From Mycolicibacterium grossiae (GTDB lineage: Bacteria; Actinomycetota; Actinomycetes; Mycobacteriales; Mycobacteriaceae), in NCBI RefSeq assembly GCF_008329645.1, contig NZ_CP043474.1:1674001-1738000 (forward strand): 64,000 nt of DNA, read 5' to 3'. Shown here in pieces: positions 48,945 through 57,463 of this stretch. Numbering within the stretch: the stretch's first letter is position 1; each line of letters opens with the position of its first letter. Both the position numbers and the translations under genes were made by a program. The notes beneath the pieces were generated by a model. It was not told the origin of the DNA. It worked only from the letters and a program-made list of their open reading frames with translations, and searched no databases.

Positions 48945-49403
48945 ATGGACCCAGCAGACTGTCAGCAACCGTTGAAACGGGTGGGTCCCGCCGAGGGGCG
49001 CACGGTGGCCGAGTTCCGCGCGAACGTCGACGCGTGGCTGCACGGAACCATCGCCGTCAGCGAGGAGCGCCGCGCCGACATCCTGCTGGCCACCGACGAG
49101 GCACTGAGCAACTGCGCCGACCACGCGTACCGCGCGCAGGGTGAACCGGGACCGATGACGCTGGAGATGACGCCGGACCCCGGCCAGATTCTCCGGGTGT
49201 GCGTCACCGACCACGGTGAGTGGCAGGAGCCCGTGCCCCGTGCCACCCCGACGTCACTGCGCGGCCGGGGCATCCGGCTCATGCGGGGACTGTGCGACGA
49301 CGTCTCCATCGACGGCCGTCCGGATGGGACGACGGTGTGCCTACTGTTCCGCGACTGCCCGGTCAAGGACGAGAGGTTTGCCGGGCGCGCGGTCCGTCAA
49401 TAG
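48945..49403 (+). CDS. Anti-sigma-type serine kinase (HATPase_c, RsbW/SpoIIAB-like)
   Basis: 152 residues, single GHKL ATPase domain: LATDEALSNCADHAYR (N-box), VCVTDHGEW (G1), RGRGIRLMRGLCDDVSI (G2 with ATP lid). Such proteins bind a sigma factor and phosphorylate the STAS antagonist. It is the natural opposing kinase to the phosphatase at 47336, which is divergent from it across 214 bp. Start ATG 48945; no ribosome site. A GGGTAG hexamer at 48927 could be a SigF-like -10, but no -35 fits. Confidence 0.88.
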   Translation: MDPADCQQPLKRVGPAEGRTVAEFRANVDAWLHGTIAVSEERRADILLATDEALSNCADHAYRAQGEPGPMTLEMTPDPGQILRVCVTDHGEWQEPVPRATPTSLRGRGIRLMRGLCDDVSIDGRPDGTTVCLLFRDCPVKDERFAGRAVRQ

Positions 49404-49411
49404 AGGAGTTC

Positions 49412-50257
49412 ATGGCGGGGTTCGGCGATGCCCTCGGATGGGTCAAGCAGCAGATCTCGGCGCGCGTGCCGACGGCAGACCTCGATCAACGCGACGCCGA
49501 CTACATCCTCGAGCAGCTCCCGGGTCTGTGGCTCCTGGCGTCGCTGTACTTCCGCGCCGACGTGCGGGGTCTCGACCGCATCCCGACCACGGGTCCGGTG
49601 CTGCTGGTCGGCAACCACAGCGGGGGCAACCTGCCGCCCGACACCTTCGTCTTCACCCTCGCCTTCTGCTCGTACTTCGGCGTCGAGCGGCCCTTCTACC
49701 AGCTGGCGCACAACCTGGTCGTGTCGATGCCGGGCCTGGGATCGCTGCGCAAGTTCGGCACGGTGGCCGCCAACCACGAGAACGCGACGCTCGCGCTGAA
49801 GTCCGGCGCCGCGCTGCTCGTCTACCCGGGCGGCGACTACGAGGTATTCCGTCCGTCCTGGCAGCGGCACGAGGTCGACTTCGACGGGCGCAAGGGGTAC
49901 GTCAAGCTCGCCCGCGAGGCCGGTGTGCCGATCGTCCCGATCGCGAGCGTCGGCGGTCAGGAGGCGGCACTGTTCCTGGACCGGGGGCAGTGGCTCGCCA
50001 AGCTCCTCGTGGTCGACAAGATCGCCCGGCTGAAGAGCGTGCCGATCCTGCTCGCCCCGCCGTGGGGACTCGCGGTCAGCGACATGGTGCCGCGGCTGCC
50101 GCTGCCGACGAAGATCGTCATCGAGGTGCAGGACCCGATCGACGCGGAGGACATCGCGAGCAGCGACGACGACGTGATCAACGACAAGGTGCTGGCCAGC
50201 CTGCAGTCCGGGGTGGACCGGCTCGCCGCCGAGCGGCGCTTCCCGATCATCGGCTGA
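49412..50257 (+). CDS. LPLAT/PlsC-like acyltransferase
   Basis: 281 residues. Lysophospholipid acyltransferase fold: VLLVGNHSGGNLPPDTFVF (NHxxxxD-type catalytic block, His in GNHSGG), then LLVYPGGDYEVFRP and VPIVPIASVGGQEAALFL. Resembles the MGAT-like diacylglycerol acyltransferase subgroup of mycobacteria. ATG 49412 with GAGGAG five nt upstream, 8 bp after the kinase gene, so co-transcribed with it. Substrate unknown, probably a lipid glycerol or lyso-phospholipid. Confidence 0.86.
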   Translation: MAGFGDALGWVKQQISARVPTADLDQRDADYILEQLPGLWLLASLYFRADVRGLDRIPTTGPVLLVGNHSGGNLPPDTFVFTLAFCSYFGVERPFYQLAHNLVVSMPGLGSLRKFGTVAANHENATLALKSGAALLVYPGGDYEVFRPSWQRHEVDFDGRKGYVKLAREAGVPIVPIASVGGQEAALFLDRGQWLAKLLVVDKIARLKSVPILLAPPWGLAVSDMVPRLPLPTKIVIEVQDPIDAEDIASSDDDVINDKVLASLQSGVDRLAAERRFPIIG

Positions 50258-50267
50258 GGGGAACCCC

Positions 50268-50702
50268 ATGCGATTGCAGCGCAGTGTCGTCGCCGACGTG
50301 GACCGCCACGTGGTGTGGAAGCACGTCAGCGACCCGAACTGCTATCCCGAGTTCATGACCCGGCTGGAGCGCTGGGAGACCGTCACCGAGGGGCCGGTCG
50401 GCATCGGGTCGCGCTACACCGTGCACTGGAAGGTGGGCTCGGTGCCGATCGGCGGCGTGATCGAGCTGTCCGAGTTCGACGACAGCCGCGACCTCGCCTG
50501 GATCGGCATCACCGGCATCACGATGCGCGGCCGGTTCCGGCTGCGCGACGCCGGTGAGGGCCGCACCAAGATCACGTTCCGGCTGGCCTACGAGGCGCCC
50601 GGCGGCCTGCTCGGCCTGATCGCCGACCGCGTTGCGGCCCGCCAGGTCGGGCGCATCATGGACGACACGGTGCGCCGGCTCAAGGACCTGTGCGAGCACT
50701 GA
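50268..50702 (+). CDS. SRPBCC-family lipid-binding protein
   Basis: 144 residues, START-like: RLQRSVVADVDRHVVWKHVSD, CYPEFMTRLERWETV, AWIGITGITMRGRFRL, C-terminal helix VGRIMDDTVRRLKDLCEH. Ten bp after the acyltransferase with GAGGGG upstream of ATG 50268, so part of the same operon; may carry the acyltransferase substrate or product. Function otherwise unknown. It is only distantly similar to the SRPBCC protein at 42728. Confidence 0.83.
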   Translation: MRLQRSVVADVDRHVVWKHVSDPNCYPEFMTRLERWETVTEGPVGIGSRYTVHWKVGSVPIGGVIELSEFDDSRDLAWIGITGITMRGRFRLRDAGEGRTKITFRLAYEAPGGLLGLIADRVAARQVGRIMDDTVRRLKDLCEH

Positions 50703-50778
50703 CCCGTCCGGGGCCCGAGGGCTGCGGGCGTCGGCGCGCGATCGGCTACCGTACGAAGCCGACACAGGAGGTACCCCG

Positions 50779-51003
50779 ATGAGCGCAACCGCGGAACGCG
50801 ACGTGGTGTTGGACATGGCCGGCCAGGCCGGCTGGCGGCGCCGCAACGACGAGCGCGTCGACTACTTCTCCCGCGACGCCGACGGCGTCCGCGTCCACTG
50901 GGGAGAGGGCGATGCGATCTCCGGCGGCGCGCTGTACGACGACGGCATGCTGATGGCCTACACCCGTGACCTCGACACCGTGAAGCGCTGGCTCAAGCGC
51001 TGA
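50779..51003 (+). CDS. Small conserved-looking soluble protein (74 aa)
   Basis: 74 residues, acidic-basic mixed, one domain: GWRRRNDERVDYFSRDADGVRV, HWGEGDAISGGALYDDG, YTRDLDTVKRWLKR. AGGAGG seven nt before ATG 50779. Last gene of the 48945-51003 run, followed by a strong terminator. No family recognised; the pattern is of a compact intracellular protein, not a secreted one. Confidence 0.78.
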   Translation: MSATAERDVVLDMAGQAGWRRRNDERVDYFSRDADGVRVHWGEGDAISGGALYDDGMLMAYTRDLDTVKRWLKR

Positions 51004-51020
51004 CCGGTCACCCGCGAGAA

Positions 51021-51049
51021 CAGGCCCCCTCCGCAGCGGAGGGGGCCTG
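51021..51049. terminator. Bidirectional stem-loop terminator
   Basis: Perfect 13-bp stem (CAGGCCCCCTCCG / CGGAGGGGGCCTG) with a 3-nt loop, between convergent genes. Confidence 0.85.
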
Positions 51050-51067
51050 ACTCGTCTTCGGTGCGGC

Positions 51068-52612
51068 TCAGGAGGCCTTCGCCGACGCCCCGTCGTTCTT
51101 CGCGGACCCCGAGGATGCCTCTCCCGTGCTCCCCGCGGCGGGCTTCGTCGTCGCCGAGGACTGGCCGGGTGCCGTGGCCCCGGAGGTGGCGGCTGCGGGG
51201 GTCTCGCTCGCCGAGGTGCTGCCCGTCGACGCCCCGGATCCGGACGGTCCCGAGGTGGTCGGCGTGGGCGCCACCTTGTTGCCGGTCGTGACGTCGACGG
51301 TCGTGGTCGGCGTCTTGGCGGGGGTCGTGGCGGGAGTCTTGGTGGGGGCCTTGGCGGGCGTCTGGGCCGGGGCCGAGGTGTCCGTGCCCGAGGTGTCCGT
51401 GCCCGAGGCAGTCGCGCCCGAAGCTCCCGACGCGCCGCTCGCCTCCTGGTTGGCGCGCGAGAGATGTTCAGTAGCAACGGGTTCCGTCGACGTGGCATCC
51501 GCTACCGACCCGGACGTGGCCGGGGTGGCCTCCTCGGCCGCGGATGCCGGCGCGTCGGTCGGTGTCGCGGCCGCCGGTGTGGTCGCATGCGACGCGGCGG
51601 CTCCGCTCGTCGGCTCGGCCGCCGCCCCCGGCATCGCCTCGGCGGCGGGTGCGGTCGCGCCGCCGAGGGTGACCATCGCGGCTGACGGTGTGGGGATGGC
51701 GGCGACGTCGGCCGTGGGCGCCGCGGGCGGCGCGATCGCGGTGGCGATCTTCTGCAGCACCTGCTGCAGCGAGTACAGCGGCCCACCGGTGTTGACGTAG
51801 AAGCTGCCGTCGGGATTGAAGATCAAGCCCGCCGAACTCAGCAGACCGCCGGCCTTCACGACGAGCCCGGGGGAGACCAGTGGACCCAGGTCGGGGCCGT
51901 AGCCGCCGTTGAGCAGCCCGTCGACGATGGTCGCCGGGGCGGTGAGGAGCGCGTTCGCGACGGCGCCGAGGTCGCCGGTGGTCGCGGCGGTGATGACGTT
52001 CTGCACGGCCGCCGCGGCAGCGGCGGGCACGCTGATCAGCGGCGCGATGAAGCCGCTGACCGCGAGCAGCGTGTCGAGCGGCGAGGCGGTGAACGCGTTG
52101 ATGACATTGACGAGGTGGGTCAGCGGCGCGGTGAGCACCGTCTGCAGCGTCGGCAGCAGGTCGGCGGCCGGCAGCGCGACCGCCAACGGGATGCCGAGCA
52201 GGGTGTTCACCGCGCCCTCGACGTTGCCGGACGTCAGCTGGCCGACGGCGGTGGCCAGCGTGGCCGGCACGCCACCGAGGGCGCCGGCGATCTCCCCGCC
52301 GGTCTGCTGCAGGCCGGTGAGCAGCGTCGTAGCGCTGGAGAGCTGATTGGTGAGGAACTGCTGCAGCAGCTGTCCGGGGCGGGCGTTCTCGGCGAGGGTG
52401 CCCGCGTTGGCGATGGCATCCTGCAGCACCTCGCCGTACACCTCGAGCGGGTTGACGGCAGCGGCGAGGCCGACGTCGAGGGCGCGGACCGCCGGCAGGT
52501 GCACCTCCGGGGGGTGCACGTCCGGCATCGGCGTGACGGCCGTGGTCGCGAGGACTCCGGCGCCGACGAGAGCGGCACCGGCCGCGGCGCGGGAGCGAAC
52601 GGCGAGTTGCAT
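51068..52612 (-). CDS. GjpA-like alanine-rich exported protein
   Basis: 514 residues. Signal-like start QLAVRSRAAAGAALVGAGVL; then alanine/leucine-rich helical repeats (VYGEVLQDAIANAG, AVNPLEVYGE, AAAVQNVITAA) and a C-terminal 200-residue low-complexity tail of Ala, Thr, Ser, Pro and Gly (TPAKAPTKTPATTP; SGASGASGATASG). The layout matches mycobacterial proteins annotated as outer-membrane porin GjpA, which resemble PPE-like surface proteins without the PPE motif. Start ATG 52612 with AGGGG seven nt upstream. Porin activity is unproven for this family. Divergent from the LuxR-type regulator. Confidence 0.75.
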   Translation of the reverse strand: MQLAVRSRAAAGAALVGAGVLATTAVTPMPDVHPPEVHLPAVRALDVGLAAAVNPLEVYGEVLQDAIANAGTLAENARPGQLLQQFLTNQLSSATTLLTGLQQTGGEIAGALGGVPATLATAVGQLTSGNVEGAVNTLLGIPLAVALPAADLLPTLQTVLTAPLTHLVNVINAFTASPLDTLLAVSGFIAPLISVPAAAAAAVQNVITAATTGDLGAVANALLTAPATIVDGLLNGGYGPDLGPLVSPGLVVKAGGLLSSAGLIFNPDGSFYVNTGGPLYSLQQVLQKIATAIAPPAAPTADVAAIPTPSAAMVTLGGATAPAAEAMPGAAAEPTSGAAASHATTPAAATPTDAPASAAEEATPATSGSVADATSTEPVATEHLSRANQEASGASGASGATASGTDTSGTDTSAPAQTPAKAPTKTPATTPAKTPTTTVDVTTGNKVAPTPTTSGPSGSGASTGSTSASETPAAATSGATAPGQSSATTKPAAGSTGEASSGSAKNDGASAKAS

Positions 52613-52883
52613 GAGGGACCCCTGACTGGTGTGAGCGCCGTCACCGGCGGAACTTACTCGTGAGTAGCATCTCGGAGCAGCGACGACTCAATCACGCGAG
52701 CAGTCGCCTGCCCATCGCATGAATGGGTGAGATTTGGGGGCACACGGTGCGGATTCCGTCGTCAACGGTTCGGGTGATGCGTCGGATCGCCGGAGCGGAA
52801 TCGGTACGCGGTCACGGGCGTTTCCCCGCGTACGACGCCGTCCGACTCCGCGTCGGTGATCGTCGAGACGAGGCGGGCTGTCG
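52613..52883. other. Divergent intergenic region
   Basis: 271 bp between two divergent genes. Contains the dyad TACTC-N2-GAGTA near 52652. No gene or terminator seen. Confidence 0.4.
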
Positions 52884-55643
52884 ATGGCGCGAGTGATCCT
52901 GCGGGGACGCAGCGAGGCGATGTCCCGGGCACTCGGCGTCCTCGATCGCGCCGCCCGCACCGGGCAGGGCGCTCTGCTGGTGATCGGCGGCGAGCCGGGC
53001 ATCGGCAAGTCGGCCGTGCTGCGGGCCATCTCCGAGCAGGCCGGCCGGGCGGGGTTCCTGGTCGGCGCGGGCAAGGCGGAGCAGGGTGATCAGATCGCCC
53101 CCGGCGCGCCCCTGCTGGTGGCGTTGCGGTCCGGCACGCGGCCGCTGCTGCCCGCGGAGGCCTTCGCTGGGCTCGCGCCGCTGTACGAAACGCCGCTGTG
53201 GCTCGTCGACCGGATCAGCGGGCTGCTCGAGGAGCTGGCCGTCCACCACCCGGTCCTGCTGGTCCTCGACGACCTGCAGTGGGCCGACCATCTCACCCGG
53301 TTCGCGCTGCGCGTCCTGCCGGCACGGCTGGCGGGGTCGCCGGTGGTGTGGGCGGTGGCGAGCCGGTGGGCGCCCCGCGACGTGGTCGACGAACTGCTCA
53401 CCGCGACGGACGACGTCCCGGCGGTCACCCGGATCGACCTCGGACCGCTGGGCGCCGGCGACATCGAGGGCATCGCGTCCGACCGGCTCGGCGCTCGGCC
53501 GGACGAGCAGGTCCGCGGTCTGCTCGCCGGCGTGGGGGGCAACCCGTTCTGGGCGGTCCAGGTGATCGACGGACTGACCCGTCGGCACGGTGCCGGCGCC
53601 GGCGACCCGATCGCCGGGCTGGCTGCCGGCGTACGCACCCGGCTGCAGCGGCTTTCGGGCACCGCCACCGCACTGGTGCGCCTCGCCGCGGTGTGGGGTC
53701 GCCCGCTGGCGCTCCACGACGCGACGGCGCTGCTGCCCGACATCGCCGACGGGCACGTCGCCGCGGCGGCGCGCGAGGCCGTCGACGGCGGGCTGCTCGC
53801 CACGACGGCCGGCGGACCGTTCTTCCCGCACGACCTGGTCCGCGAGGCGGTGTACGCCGACATCGCGCCCGCCGAGCGCCGCCGGCTGCACCGGTCGTGC
53901 GCCCGCTACGTCCGCGACGGCGGTGGCTCGGCGCTGGCGGCGGCCGGTCACTTCCACGCGAGTGCGCAGCGCGACGACGACGAGGCCGTGGTCGCACTTC
54001 AGGCGGCGGCACGCGAGTGCACGGCGTCGATGCCGGATCAGGCAGCCGACTTCGCCCGCCGCGCCTTCGAGCTGATCACGGCGGGACGGCCGTCGTGGTG
54101 GGCTGCCGGCGAGTGCGCGGTGGAGACGCTGGTCAACGTGCAGCGCGACGCCGAGGCGCTCGCGGTGGCCGACCGGCTCCTGGGCAGGAGCGATACCGGT
54201 GATCTCGGCGCCGGTGATGAGATCCTCGCCCGCCTCGAACTGCAGGCGTGCCGAGCGCTGTGGTGTCTCGGGGACTGCGAGCAGATGGAACGGCGTGCGA
54301 CGGCGGCGGCTCGTGCGGACGTCTCGGATGCGTTGCGGGCGCGCCTCGCGTCGGCTCGGGCGCTGGCGGCCACCCGCACCCGGGCAGCGGCCGACGCCGA
54401 GCGGCTCGCCTCGGCCGCTCGCGACGAGGGCCGCCGGCTGGGTGACGGGTACGCCCAGCGGCTCGCAGTCGTGGCGCTCATCGAGGCGGCGCGCAACCAG
54501 GGCAGGCACCGTCGTGCGCTCGATCTGTTCACCGACCTGCGCCGGTTCTCCGACACCGCCTACGAGGCCGAGGAGATCCGCACCCTGCAGCACCTCGACC
54601 GCTACGACGACGCCGAGGCGCTGCTCGCCAAGGGGCGTGAGGCGTCCGCCGGCGCGGACGCCCTGCTCCCGTCGATGCTGTACGCGCAGATGTGGCAGGA
54701 CTTCGACCTGGCGCGGTTCGACGCCGCGGAGGCCGGTGCCGGGACCCTGCTGCGGCTCGCCGACGAGGCCGGCAACGACGGCTACCGGCTGAACGCCCGC
54801 GTGGTGCTGGCGGCGATCGCGGCACACCGCGACGAGAACGTCGCGGCCGTGGCCGCACTGCGTCTCACCGCGACCGACGCCGGGGCGCCCGACGTGGACG
54901 GCGCGCCGCGGCGGCGACTGGTGCACGGGTGGGCGACCGCGGCCGCCGGCGATCCGGTCGGCGCGGTGGAGATCCTCGCTCCGCTGCTCGCCGCCGACGC
55001 GGTGTTCGGCGACCCCTGGCCGTGGACGCCGCCGTGGCCGAGGCTGCTCACCCGCATCGGGCTGGACGCCGGCGATCGCGCGTTCGCCGGCCGGGCCGCC
55101 GCCCTGGCCGACGTGGCGGCGCAGCGCAACCCGGGCGTGGCGACACTCGCCGGCAGCGCGCGGCACGCCCACGGCCTGCGCTCCGGCGATCCGGAGGTGC
55201 TGGCCGACGCCGTCGCCGTGCTGCGCGGCGCGCCACGACCGCTGCTGCTGGCCGCCGCGCTGCACGACCTGGGGGCGGCGCTGCTCACCGGCGGACGCAC
55301 CGCGGACGGGACCGCGTCGCTGGTCGAGGCGGCGGAGATCTTCCGGCGGGCGGGTGCAGCGCGCAGCAGTCGCGCGGTCGACGCGGTGCTCGCCGCACAC
55401 GGGATCCGCGGCGTGCGGATCCGCCATCCGGAGCCGCGACCGCAGTCCGGGTGGGGCGCGCTGACGCCGACCGAGCTGCGGGTCGTCGAGTTGATCGGGT
55501 CCGGACACACCAACCGGTCGGCCGCCGAGGAGTTGGGCGTCTCGCCGAACACCGTGAACACACACGTGCGCTCGGTGTTCCGCAAGCTCGACGTGCGCTC
55601 GCGGGTGCAGCTGACGATCGCCTACCGCGAGCGGCGATCCTGA
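52884..55643 (+). CDS. Large LuxR-family ATP-binding regulator (LAL/MalT type)
   Basis: 919 residues. N-terminal AAA/STAND ATPase with Walker A GEPGIGKSAV (about residue 37) and Walker B LLVLDDLQWAD (about 130); a middle TPR-like alpha-helical region; C-terminal LuxR HTH in the last 65 residues (LTPTELRVVELIGSGHTNRSAAEELG, NTVNTHVRSVFRKL, split). These regulators bind ATP and an inducer, then activate nearby genes. Start ATG 52884, no strong ribosome site. The next gene encodes a small secreted protein, 79 bp downstream. Ligand unknown. Confidence 0.9.
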   Translation: MARVILRGRSEAMSRALGVLDRAARTGQGALLVIGGEPGIGKSAVLRAISEQAGRAGFLVGAGKAEQGDQIAPGAPLLVALRSGTRPLLPAEAFAGLAPLYETPLWLVDRISGLLEELAVHHPVLLVLDDLQWADHLTRFALRVLPARLAGSPVVWAVASRWAPRDVVDELLTATDDVPAVTRIDLGPLGAGDIEGIASDRLGARPDEQVRGLLAGVGGNPFWAVQVIDGLTRRHGAGAGDPIAGLAAGVRTRLQRLSGTATALVRLAAVWGRPLALHDATALLPDIADGHVAAAAREAVDGGLLATTAGGPFFPHDLVREAVYADIAPAERRRLHRSCARYVRDGGGSALAAAGHFHASAQRDDDEAVVALQAAARECTASMPDQAADFARRAFELITAGRPSWWAAGECAVETLVNVQRDAEALAVADRLLGRSDTGDLGAGDEILARLELQACRALWCLGDCEQMERRATAAARADVSDALRARLASARALAATRTRAAADAERLASAARDEGRRLGDGYAQRLAVVALIEAARNQGRHRRALDLFTDLRRFSDTAYEAEEIRTLQHLDRYDDAEALLAKGREASAGADALLPSMLYAQMWQDFDLARFDAAEAGAGTLLRLADEAGNDGYRLNARVVLAAIAAHRDENVAAVAALRLTATDAGAPDVDGAPRRRLVHGWATAAAGDPVGAVEILAPLLAADAVFGDPWPWTPPWPRLLTRIGLDAGDRAFAGRAAALADVAAQRNPGVATLAGSARHAHGLRSGDPEVLADAVAVLRGAPRPLLLAAALHDLGAALLTGGRTADGTASLVEAAEIFRRAGAARSSRAVDAVLAAHGIRGVRIRHPEPRPQSGWGALTPTELRVVELIGSGHTNRSAAEELGVSPNTVNTHVRSVFRKLDVRSRVQLTIAYRERRS

Positions 55644-55722
55644 CGCCCGGCACCTAACGAATGCGTCGCGATCCGGTGTCGAGGCTCGCATCCGGCTCGG
55701 CGGCGTGGTCTGGTGGAGGGTG

Positions 55723-56274
55723 ATGCCTACACGCCAGAGCCTCGCCACGGCCGCCGGTGCCGCCCTGCTCGCCGCGGCCGTCGTCACCGTCTCGTCCCAC
55801 GCCGCCATGCCCCGTGCCGCCGCAGCGCCCGAATCCGACGCCCAGGGGTACGTCGACTCGACCGCACGCTGCGCGTCGCCCAACACGCCGGCCCTCTTCG
55901 GCACCACGGATACGTCCCGGATTGCGATCTGCCAGTCCTCGGAGGGCGAATACCAGTACCGCGGTGTCCGAGTGCGGGACGGCGCGCGCCTCATCCTCTC
56001 GGCCACCCGCAACGCCGACGGCGCCTACCTCGCGGAGAACGGGCCGATCAGTTACCTGGTGACCGCCAAGTCGCTCGTGGTCAGTGAGGACGAGAAGGTG
56101 GTCCGCGAGGAGAAGTGGGTGGACTTCCACGGTTCCGGCGCGGCGGGCACGGGTTCCTCGACACCGAAGTCGGGCACGGGCACGTCGGGCACCTCGGCGC
56201 CCACGACGACGTCGGCACCCGCGACCACGTCGACGAAGCTGCCGCCGCCCCTGCCCGCCGAGGTCGGCGGCTGA
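55723..56274 (+). CDS. Secreted protein with Ser/Thr-rich tail
   Basis: 183 residues. Signal peptide TRQSLATAAGAALLAAAVV ... ending RAAAA, then a domain of about 100 residues with a Cys pair (TARCASPNTPALFG ... RIAICQSSEGEYQYRG) and a C-terminal linker of Gly/Ser/Thr/Pro (SGTGTSGTSAPTTTSAPA). Similar modules occur in mycobacterial exported proteins of unknown role. GGAGGG before ATG 55723. Ends four bp before the stop of a convergent gene. Confidence 0.77.
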   Translation: MPTRQSLATAAGAALLAAAVVTVSSHAAMPRAAAAPESDAQGYVDSTARCASPNTPALFGTTDTSRIAICQSSEGEYQYRGVRVRDGARLILSATRNADGAYLAENGPISYLVTAKSLVVSEDEKVVREEKWVDFHGSGAAGTGSSTPKSGTGTSGTSAPTTTSAPATTSTKLPPPLPAEVGG

Positions 56275-56278
56275 GCGC

Positions 56279-57247
56279 TCATCCCGCGGCCGCGAAGCAG
56301 CTCCGGTACTCGCTCGGCGTGGTCTTGAGTCCCCGTACGAAGTGGTGCCGGTAGGTCACCGGCGACTCGAAGCCCACCCGGGCGGCGATCTGTTCGATGG
56401 TCAGCGAGGATGCCTCGAGCAGCGGCAGACTGGCCTGAATGCGTTGTGCGATGAGCCATTTGATGGGCGTCGTTCCCGTCGCGCTGGTGAACTGGCGCAG
56501 ATAGGTGCGGCGTGACATCGACGCCTGGGTGGCCAGTTCGTCGAGCGTGATGGGGCGGTCCAGGCGGCCCAGCGCCCACTCCATGCTCGCGGCGATCCGG
56601 CCGTCAGTCGCGGGCTCCGGCACGGGCGTCTCGACGTACTGCGCCTGGCCGCCGCCGCGATGCGGGGAGATCACCAGGCGGCGGGCGACGTCGTTGGCCA
56701 CCTTCGTCCCGTGGTCACGCCGGACGATGTGCAGGCAAAGGTCCAGTCCCGCAGCGCATCCCGCGCTGGTCAGCACTTGGCCGCCGTCGACGTAGAGCGG
56801 CGTGGGGTCGACGTCGATGCCGGGATACCGGCGGCGCAGCTCATCGACGTACAGCCAGTGCGTGGTGGCAGGCCGGCCGTCGAGGACGCCTGCGGCCGCC
56901 AGGGCGAAGGCGCCCGAGCAGATCGAGACCAACCGGGCGCCGCGCTGCTCGGCGGCCCGGATCGCCTCGATCAGGGCGTCCGACGGCTGCGCCGTCACGT
57001 CGCGCACGCTGGGGATCACGACCGTGTCGGCCTCCGCGAGGTCGGCCAGTCCGTAGGGGGTGCGCATGGTGGCCCCGCCGATGGTGCGGAGTTCGGGCGT
57101 CTCGGAGCAGATCCGCATCGAGTACCAGGGGCGTTCGATGCCCTCGGAGAACGGGCCGGTGAGTTCGGCCAGCCCGAAGATCTCGGCCGCGAGCCCACTC
57201 TCGAAGCCCGTCATGCCGTCGTAGGCGAGGATCGACACGGTGTGCAT
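56279..57247 (-). CDS. GlxA-type AraC-family regulator (DJ-1/PfpI domain)
   Basis: 322 residues. N-terminal DJ-1/PfpI-like sensor domain (VSILAYDGMTGFESGLAAEIFGLAEL; VSICSGAFALAAAG, with Cys110), C-terminal AraC HTH (MSRRTYLRQFTSATGTTPIKWL, IAARVGFESPVTYRHHFVRG). It is of the GlxA/ArgR class that senses amino acid or glyoxal-type compounds. Leaderless: TAAGAT six nt before ATG 57247, overlapped by the dyad CTATC-N5-GATAG (57252-57266), likely autoregulatory. Convergent with the secreted-protein gene. Confidence 0.88.
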   Translation of the reverse strand: MHTVSILAYDGMTGFESGLAAEIFGLAELTGPFSEGIERPWYSMRICSETPELRTIGGATMRTPYGLADLAEADTVVIPSVRDVTAQPSDALIEAIRAAEQRGARLVSICSGAFALAAAGVLDGRPATTHWLYVDELRRRYPGIDVDPTPLYVDGGQVLTSAGCAAGLDLCLHIVRRDHGTKVANDVARRLVISPHRGGGQAQYVETPVPEPATDGRIAASMEWALGRLDRPITLDELATQASMSRRTYLRQFTSATGTTPIKWLIAQRIQASLPLLEASSLTIEQIAARVGFESPVTYRHHFVRGLKTTPSEYRSCFAAAG

Positions 57248-57463
57248 GGCACTATCTTAGCGATAGGCGGCGCTAGTGACACTTTCGCCGGTGTGGCGCA
57301 GCGGGCACGCTCGAGTCATGTTGCACGCACGCCCTTCTCGCCTCGCCCGCTGGCGCCGGCACCCGGCGCTTCGCCTGGTGGTCGACGCCGTCGCCGGCAT
57401 CCACGCCGGCAACGGCATCCGTCACGGCCTGGTCCCTCGCCCGGGTTCCGCCGCGCGCGCCGA
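57248..57463. other. Intergenic region upstream of the GlxA-type gene
   Basis: 216 bp. Besides the promoter and dyad near 57252-57266, no convincing gene. A plus-strand open frame through it (57276-57527) has no family features and overlaps the YihY gene. Confidence 0.4.
57254..57259 (-). promoter_or_regulatory. -10 box, leaderless GlxA-type gene
   Basis: TAAGAT on the minus strand, six nt before ATG 57247, inside a short dyad. Confidence 0.5.
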
